Of a stretch of 64,000 bases of DNA, positions 57,600 to 64,000 are shown one piece after another. Location of the stretch: the NCBI GenBank assembly GCA_035610365.1, contig CM069433.1:58332487-58396486 (forward strand), read 5' to 3'. This DNA is from Aquatica leii (Eukaryota > Arthropoda > Insecta > Coleoptera > Lampyridae). Numbering within the stretch: the first letter of the stretch is position 1; every line of letters starts with the position of its first letter. The notes beneath the pieces are model-generated. The model saw only the letters and a list, made by a program, of their open reading frames with translations. It did not search any database and was not told the origin of the DNA. The position numbers were made by a program, and so were the translations under genes.

Positions 57600-58980
57600 T
57601 AAAAATTATACTTAAAAAAAGCACAAAAAAACTTCGCGAACGGGTGTAAAAGCTTCACTTACTCGTTAAATAACAAACGTGAGTAAATAGATAAAATCCA
57701 ACAAAGAAAACATAGCAATAATGGTATTAAAATTTAAACATTAATTAGCTATATTAAAAGAAAAAAATGAATAAATAAAGATTGAGTTAATACACAAAGA
57801 TAAAAATTAATTAAAAATTTGCAAAGGCCTTCCATAGCGCAAATTAAGATTAAGTATATTTAAATTGTAAACTACAAACTTATATAATTTTCATTCCTAC
57901 TTGAATTAAACCTAAAACGTTTCAAAGTTATTATAATGAAACGGATAATTATTTGAATTACATAGAAAAAATAAACAAGTATATTACAACATAAATTGGT
58001 TTCTTGAAGCTTTTTGGTCACACATACAACTAACGGTAAATGATAAATACCTAGATTCAATTGGAAACCCTTAGTGGATGGATTTCAAAAGCAAGGTCAA
58101 TATAGCGGACACGTTACAGAAAGAAAAATTTTTGAGTGGTTGTTGTTGACCGGTGGTTAAAGGTTTAATTTATCTTAAGCCGCATGTTTGCAAAATGAGA
58201 ATTAAATAACAATACGAGAAATTCCACGAGATCGACACAAAAAAAAATATTGCTTAAAACATGAATTTATCAAAACCCTACATTACGAAATACAATACAT
58301 TGACTCCCTTAAAATTTTATGTTACAGTAATATTAAACGTAATACCGGCACAGCTAGTAAAGATTTACTTCTGTCTATTACTATCCTGTAACTTCTCTCC
58401 TAAATTCATTTTTACATCAATACAAAATTTTAACAATCCCCACTGTAAGCAAAACTATGACTATAAGTTTTTAAAGGAACAAAACTAGAAAGTACGACGT
58501 AAGTTTCTAACAACTAAAATAAAAGCATTTCTTAAAGGGGTCACATAAATTAAAACTCTTGAAAAAGCGATAATAGTTGTCAAATAAATACCACGAACTG
58601 TATAATTTTTGAAGGTCATATACTAATACATGTATCCATAGATTAACGATAAAAAAAGAAAAAGGTTCAGTTACTAGAAAAGGCAAATTTAAAACATTAT
58701 ACAAAAACTTGGAATTATAGAGTTTAAGGATTTTCTAAGTTTAAAATGTACTATAAATTTATACTTTACTATAAAGTAATGTACAATAAAATTTGATTAC
58801 AAGATGAAATAAAATCGTTGTAAATCTCTATTTGTTAACGATTTTGAAAGTCGCATCATAAAACACATTACAACCAAAATTTAAAATAATTTTTAGTTAA
58901 AACTATACGAATATTCCAGAACTTTCCCAAAAATAAACCGACAAATTTAAAACAACGGTGACGCGTTTACCCTTACATTC
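57600..58980. other. AT-rich stretch, no gene seen
   Basis: Short frames on both strands (57872-58060, 58261-58488, 58507-58704) lack any domain and have background composition. Confidence 0.45.
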
Positions 58981-58983
58981 CCT

Positions 58984-59165
58984 ATAATTAGTTAAAAATG
59001 AAGCCAAAATCGGTCATTTGCAGAGTAGGCAAAATATTCATATGTGATGGCAAGTTTTCTATAAGAAATGATGAAGGAATGTCTAGATATTTTTTTAAGG
59101 TTATGTTCTTATAAAATCTTTTTAAAGTGATATATACACGTTTGCATTGATTTCCTAGCATGCTA
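58984..59165 (+). repeat. Interspersed repeat, copy A (longest)
   Basis: The longest of three copies. Its first part matches 5628-5705 and its second part matches the reverse complement of 15765-15890, so the family spans at least 180 bp. Non-coding. It is immediately followed by the 458-bp tandem repeat. Confidence 0.7.
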
Positions 59166-59309
59166 TAATTTTTTTACTAGAATTTATTAAGATCATATCG
59201 AGTAACACTTATATTTGTGCGCCTTGATGTTACTTACCTTTTTAGTAAATCAATAAAAATAAATCGTACCAGGTAGAGATTCGCTACTATATTATATTTA
59301 TGAATTCAT

Positions 59310-60480
59310 TTTAAATTACAAATTAAATATTTGATAAACCGTTATTGTTATAAATTTTTTGATTTGAATAAATCTTTAGAAAAAATTATCTCTATAAGAA
59401 ACTGTAGAAATAATTCGAATTAATTACATACGTACAAAACTATATAAGAAAAACTGTTAAAAATGGCAAATACACCTACTTCTGGTTTCTTGATCAAACC
59501 CATTTTTTGAAAAAGCAGAAAAAATATAAAAAGCCAGCTCCATACCAAATTTCAAGTTACTAGGATTTTTGGTTCGAGAGTTATTGTGGGTACATCCAAA
59601 AATAATTTAAATTAGATGCTGCACTCCGTATATAAACAAGTCAATAGAATATATAGAAAAATTGTTATTTTTTAACGTATCTTACTTTCCCTTCAAAATA
59701 TGGATTTTTTTTCCAAAAAAAATCGTCGCAGGCACGACTTAAGCCTAGGATTATATATGTAATTTACTTCAAATTATAAATCAAATATCTAATAAACTGT
59801 TAATGTTAAAAAAAAAATTAATTGAATAAATTTTTAGAAACAATTAACTCTATAAGAAACTGTAAAAATAATTTGAATAATTTACATACGTACAAAATTA
59901 TATAAGAAAAACTGTTCAAAATGGCGGATACACCCTATTTTGGTTTTTTTATTATATCCATTTTTTAATAAAACCGAGAAAATATAAAAAGCTAGCTTTG
60001 TACCAAATTTCAAGTTACTAAGACTTTTGGTTCGGGAGTTACCGTGGGTACATCCAAAAATAATTTAAATAAGATGCAGCACTCCGAATATAAACAAGTC
60101 AAAAAAATATAGAGAAAAATTGTTATTTTTTAACGTATCCTTCTTTTCCTTCAAGGTATGGATTTTTTTTGTAAAAAAAATTGTCGCAGGCAGGATTTGA
60201 ATCTAGGATTATATATGGAATTTGCTTTAAATTATAAATCAGATATTAGATATTAGAAAAAAAAAATTTGAATAAATTGTTAGAAAGAATTAACTCTATA
60301 AGAAACTATAAAAATAATTCAAATAACTTACATATGTACAAAATTATATAAAGAAAACTCCATACCAAATTTCAAGTTACTAAAACTTTTGGTTTGAGAG
60401 TTATCGTGGTTACATCGTTACACACAGACACCCAAATTTTTTTTGGCAAAAATACATTTTTCTGATTTAGGAGACCTTAA
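59310..60480 (+). repeat. Tandem repeat, about 458-bp period, 2.5 copies
   Basis: TACCAAATTTCAAGTTACTA recurs with its TTCAAG at 59551, 60009 and 60371; the third unit lacks about 95 bases. Each unit has ATAAGAAACTGTA, TACATACGTACAAAA, TGGTTCG(A/G)GAGTTA, GTGGGTACATCCAAAAATAA, GATGC(T/A)GCACTCCG and, in the first two, GTCGCAGGCA(C/G)GA. Units differ by about 10-15 percent. Non-coding. It may be a satellite seed or a repeated transposon end. Confidence 0.85.
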
Positions 60481-60489
60481 AAGGTAGTT

Positions 60490-63400
60490 ATGCAATAAAA
60501 AATTTTAAAAAAATGTGATTGCTATACTATCCTTATAGGAAAGTAAAAAACAGATAAAAAATCATTTTACGATAAAATAAAAAGAATCTGAAAGTATGAA
60601 ACATGATCTATACTTTAGACATAAAACATATTAATGATTTTTTTCATTAACTAAATTAATTTTTATTTATACTGCCTGACGAAAAACTTAGCTCAAGTTC
60701 GAAACCTTATATGTAAATTATATTGATTAAATACACCATTTACATTACAAAAAATCTTAAATGATCTATACTGCTTTATTGTGAGATAATAATGAACAAA
60801 AACGAATAAAGTGAATACATAGGGTGCGTTTAAATGACAGTACAATAAATTACGTTTAAAAGAATAATTAAAACTGTTTAATAGTTTTTATTTTAAATAT
60901 TATATAACATAAAAAGCATTGCTTTTTTGATTGCATTTTTTATTGTTGAATAATTTTAATAAAATTATCTTTTTTGCGGTACTTTCAAATTTAATGTAGT
61001 ATTTAGAAAACTAAGTCTCTAAAATAACATTTTTGCACAATTAGTGCTTTTTAATAAGACTCTTTTGTATTCACTTAATAAAGCTTTTGTAGTATATATA
61101 AAAATGTTTTTTTGTTTAATTAAATACGGATAAGAGAAGCATTGCTAATGAAACAAAAAGTACTAATTTAAAATGCTCAATAGTTTTTATTAAAATATAA
61201 CTGAAACGCTTATGTCAAAGCAGTGTGTACGGTATCTCTAAAGTAGATAATTTAGCAGCAGTTAATTAACTCGGTAGTAATTCAAACGACATGCAACGAA
61301 TAAAACGGCTTACACTGTGGTGAAAACAATTTATAGAGATTTTAGGAAAATTAGCCTCTCGTGAACAATAGAATGAGAGGAACATAAACTGCAAATTTAT
61401 TGTTTATTTAGTACATCAAGATCAATAAAAGTGAGTGAATATTTAGGTCATTAATATAACCGACTTTATTGTATACCTTGTATATTGTACGTAAATAATA
61501 ATTATAGACATTTACATAAACGATAACTCTTTATATAAAATGAGGTTTAACTTACTATGCTAAACTACAAATTTTTTAAATTGTTTTTTATTGTATTAAT
61601 AAAACATATGTTTTAGATATTTAGTTCTTACTAAAATTAATACTTAAAAATGTATGTTTCAAAAATGTCATAATTTTAGCCTGTGTAAACGAATTTTGAC
61701 GAAAAAATTTGTCAAAACAAAATGTAAAATTACTTTTTACAATTTTACACTTGTCGTTGGATATTATACTATTATTTCAAAGTAAATGTAAAACAAAATG
61801 ATTTAATAATGTACATAATGAATAACAAGATAATCGCAAAAAAACATTTATGTTAGACTTAAAATATTTAATTAACCTTAAGTTAAGATTAAAGTATTAC
61901 CTAAAATTGCAAGATAAATTGATTTTGTTGTTTTCACTATCTTTACAACATAAAAATTCCTATGGTAATTGTTTATTGACATTTAAAGCTTTTCTTGCAA
62001 AAAATAATAACAGATTTTGGGAAAATAAACTATGTTCTTTGTCAGGTAGTAGCAGTAATTAAATTAACAATTCTGTTAAAATGTTTAAAAACATAATCAT
62101 CAATCAAACACAGAAAAAATATTGTAAAAAATCATGAATTTAATGTTAATGTAGTAGACAATTGTCAAGTTTTTACAAAAATGTATTGCAATAATTAATG
62201 TTGATATAAAGATATTTATATAAAAATAGTTGGATTCGTAAAAAATTATTAATTTAGTGTGCTTAAAGTTTACATAGTTTGTATTGCTATAAGTATGTAT
62301 ACGAAGTCGTGCCTGCTTCTAAAAATTATTTAATTAGTTGCAATGTATTCTTACTAACCTTCTAGTTTATATTTCATTAATTTCATAAAACAATATAATC
62401 GGTTTAATTTTTTTATGATTTTTACTTCAAACACAATTTAAGAAAAACATGACATTAAATTAGAGTTTTTCGTAATTCAATATCTTGTTAAAGAATATTT
62501 CGCATACATCACTTGAATTCTAATTTCCGCTTTCAAAACGTAATTTGCTTACTTTTATACAAGTACAAACTGCAGTCTTTTAATCCGTGTTTATTATTGA
62601 ACATAAATAATAAATGCTTATTATCAAATGCAAATACAATGGCAGTGTTTTTGTATTTATTTTTAATCAAAAACCTTTATATTGTGTATAAAGACAAAAT
62701 TTTACAGTATAATTTAATTTAAATTAAATTCATAAAGTTTATAGATATTGTCATTAAATATAGTGTTGTTTCTAGAATTTAAATTTGTTTCTGCTAAATT
62801 TATTTAGTAAAAAATAACTTTATATTAGAGAAAAATACATTAAAAATAATAGTAGTAATATGAAAAAAAGTAATCATTTGTCAAAATTCTTTTTCTTAAA
62901 ATAAGACTGAAATTGAGAGAAACCTCTGAATCGACTAAGTGGATCATTTTTACCAAGTTCTGAAGCCAAATAATATATATCGGTCTATGTAATTGAATAG
63001 CTTATATGGTAAGGTACTTGAAAAACCGTCTAACTTCTACCGTTTCTTAAACTCTACAGAACTTTCTGGTATTGTAGTCAGCACGCGGTCACTTGTATGA
63101 GTATAAGATAAATTATTTTACTTTCGTGATTCTTCAGGTATAATAAATAAATGAGTTTTTTGGAAGCATAATTTATTTTCTATTTTATAAAAACTTTAGA
63201 AATCCATTTCATCCATAATTAATTATAGCACAAAGCAAATGTATATTAATTTAATTTAAAACTCACAAAACAAATAAAGTCGCATTTTCTGTTATATTAA
63301 AAATCATATATATTGTTAACTATATTTAATGCAATTTAAAAGAGCCTTGTTAATAAAATAGTCAAGTAATTAAAGACAATTTTATTAGCAATCATTATAT

Positions 63401-64000
63401 TATGTATAGTACATGTAAATTATTAACTTATAAAAAAATGAAAAGTTGAACTTATGTATAAAATTAATAGTAGTAGGTAGTACAAACGCAAATGTAGATA
63501 TCATTTATTATGAGATTTTTGCGTTGACAATTTGTAAACATAAACAAGTGACATGAATAATGCTTGCCAACTTCAAAAATATTAATTGATTTACTACATT
63601 GCGGCAGATTTAAATTATGACGTTGTTAGCTTAGATCTAATATTAAACAATAAAAAACTAATTTTAATAATACAAATTTTAATTCAGATTAGCAAGAAAA
63701 AATGACAGTAATTATTTAAAATGGTAATTATAAACATTTAGCTAATTTAATTGCCGCAAATAAAGTAAATTTCATTATCATTTGCCAATATTTTAAACAT
63801 TACTTTATGATTTTTCGTTCTCTTAGACTTAACCATAGATTTTAAAAAACAAACGGAGACAAATTTGTAGCTATAAAATTTGTGACAACAAACAAACAAT
63901 GATAATCCTAACATTGCGGTATTGTTGACATTGCATTATTCAGGACCATAGAATGTGATATACTGCAATTAACTAATTTAGCCTACAATCAAATACTATA
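60490..64000. other. AT-rich stretch, no gene seen
   Basis: No frame, repeat or RNA that I can support. Small GC-richer patches at about 61200-61400 and 62920-63090 hold nothing recognisable. Confidence 0.45.

Noticed and set aside
60193-60203. tRNA-type B box on the minus strand inside the tandem unit
   Set aside because: GATTCAAATCC is B-box-like, but there is no A box at the right distance and the other unit has diverged there.
1-64000. CRISPR array, bacterial operon or phage
   Set aside because: No regularly spaced repeats, no Shine-Dalgarno-led gene runs, and clear spliceosomal introns inside the transposases.

Overview
The window looks like nuclear DNA from an arthropod, most likely an insect. 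It is very AT-rich, has almost no long open reading frames, carries 51-58 nt spliceosomal introns inside DNA transposons, and holds a Jockey-type LINE, a Ty1/copia fragment, a Ty3/gypsy fragment, a Crypton-type recombinase and Tc1/mariner-related DDE genes. I find no complete intact protein-coding gene, no rRNA or tRNA, no CRISPR array and nothing prokaryotic. The species cannot be set from the sequence alone. Most of the window reads as intergenic or intronic DNA salted with decayed mobile elements.

Layout. 0.5-1.05 kb: a sharp core promoter (two TTCTAGAA heat-shock-type elements, TATAAAAG, TCAGTT initiator) followed by a non-coding stretch with an early AATAAA, either a solo LTR or a heat-responsive non-coding first exon. 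1.2-2.7 kb: minus-strand LINE relic with an ORF1 remnant joined to the RT C-terminal part, YADD still visible. 2.7-12.8 kb: AT-rich DNA with one MITE-like element. 12.84-13.33 kb: an almost perfect 185-bp inverted repeat flanked by a 13-bp target duplication; it carries hammerhead-like core boxes typical of Penelope-like elements. 13.3-18.9 kb: mostly empty, with one candidate exon and an interspersed repeat copy. 18.97-19.86 kb: Crypton-like tyrosine recombinase pseudogene with a retained 58-nt intron and two destroyed catalytic residues, followed by two palindromes. 21.5-24.2 kb: GC-richer unassigned segments. 24.5-29.3 kb: Ty3/gypsy gag-protease remnant between 120-bp direct repeats, interrupted by a 2.2-kb element with TTAA target duplications. 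31.1-35.7 kb: a THAP-like exon, a Jockey LINE relic split by a fold-back element with its own target duplication, an HTH (DUF4817-like) transposase 5' part, and a copia RT/RNase H 3' part directly abutting it. 35.7-51.9 kb: mostly featureless, with two candidate non-coding exons (one on each strand). 51.90-54.03 kb: a nearly full-length DDE transposon with 33-bp terminal inverted repeats and a five-exon transposase broken by a few mutations. 56.09-56.70 kb: non-autonomous TIR element. 58.98-60.48 kb: an interspersed repeat copy followed by a 458-bp tandem repeat. 60.5-64 kb: nothing recognisable.

The genes do not form a pathway. The best-supported biology is a layered insertion history: fold-back inside Jockey, TTAA element inside gypsy, HTH transposase against copia. 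The less-explored items are the heat-shock-type promoter, the inverted Penelope-like unit with ribozyme core boxes, and the multi-intron DDE transposon with an unusually long D2-to-E spacing.
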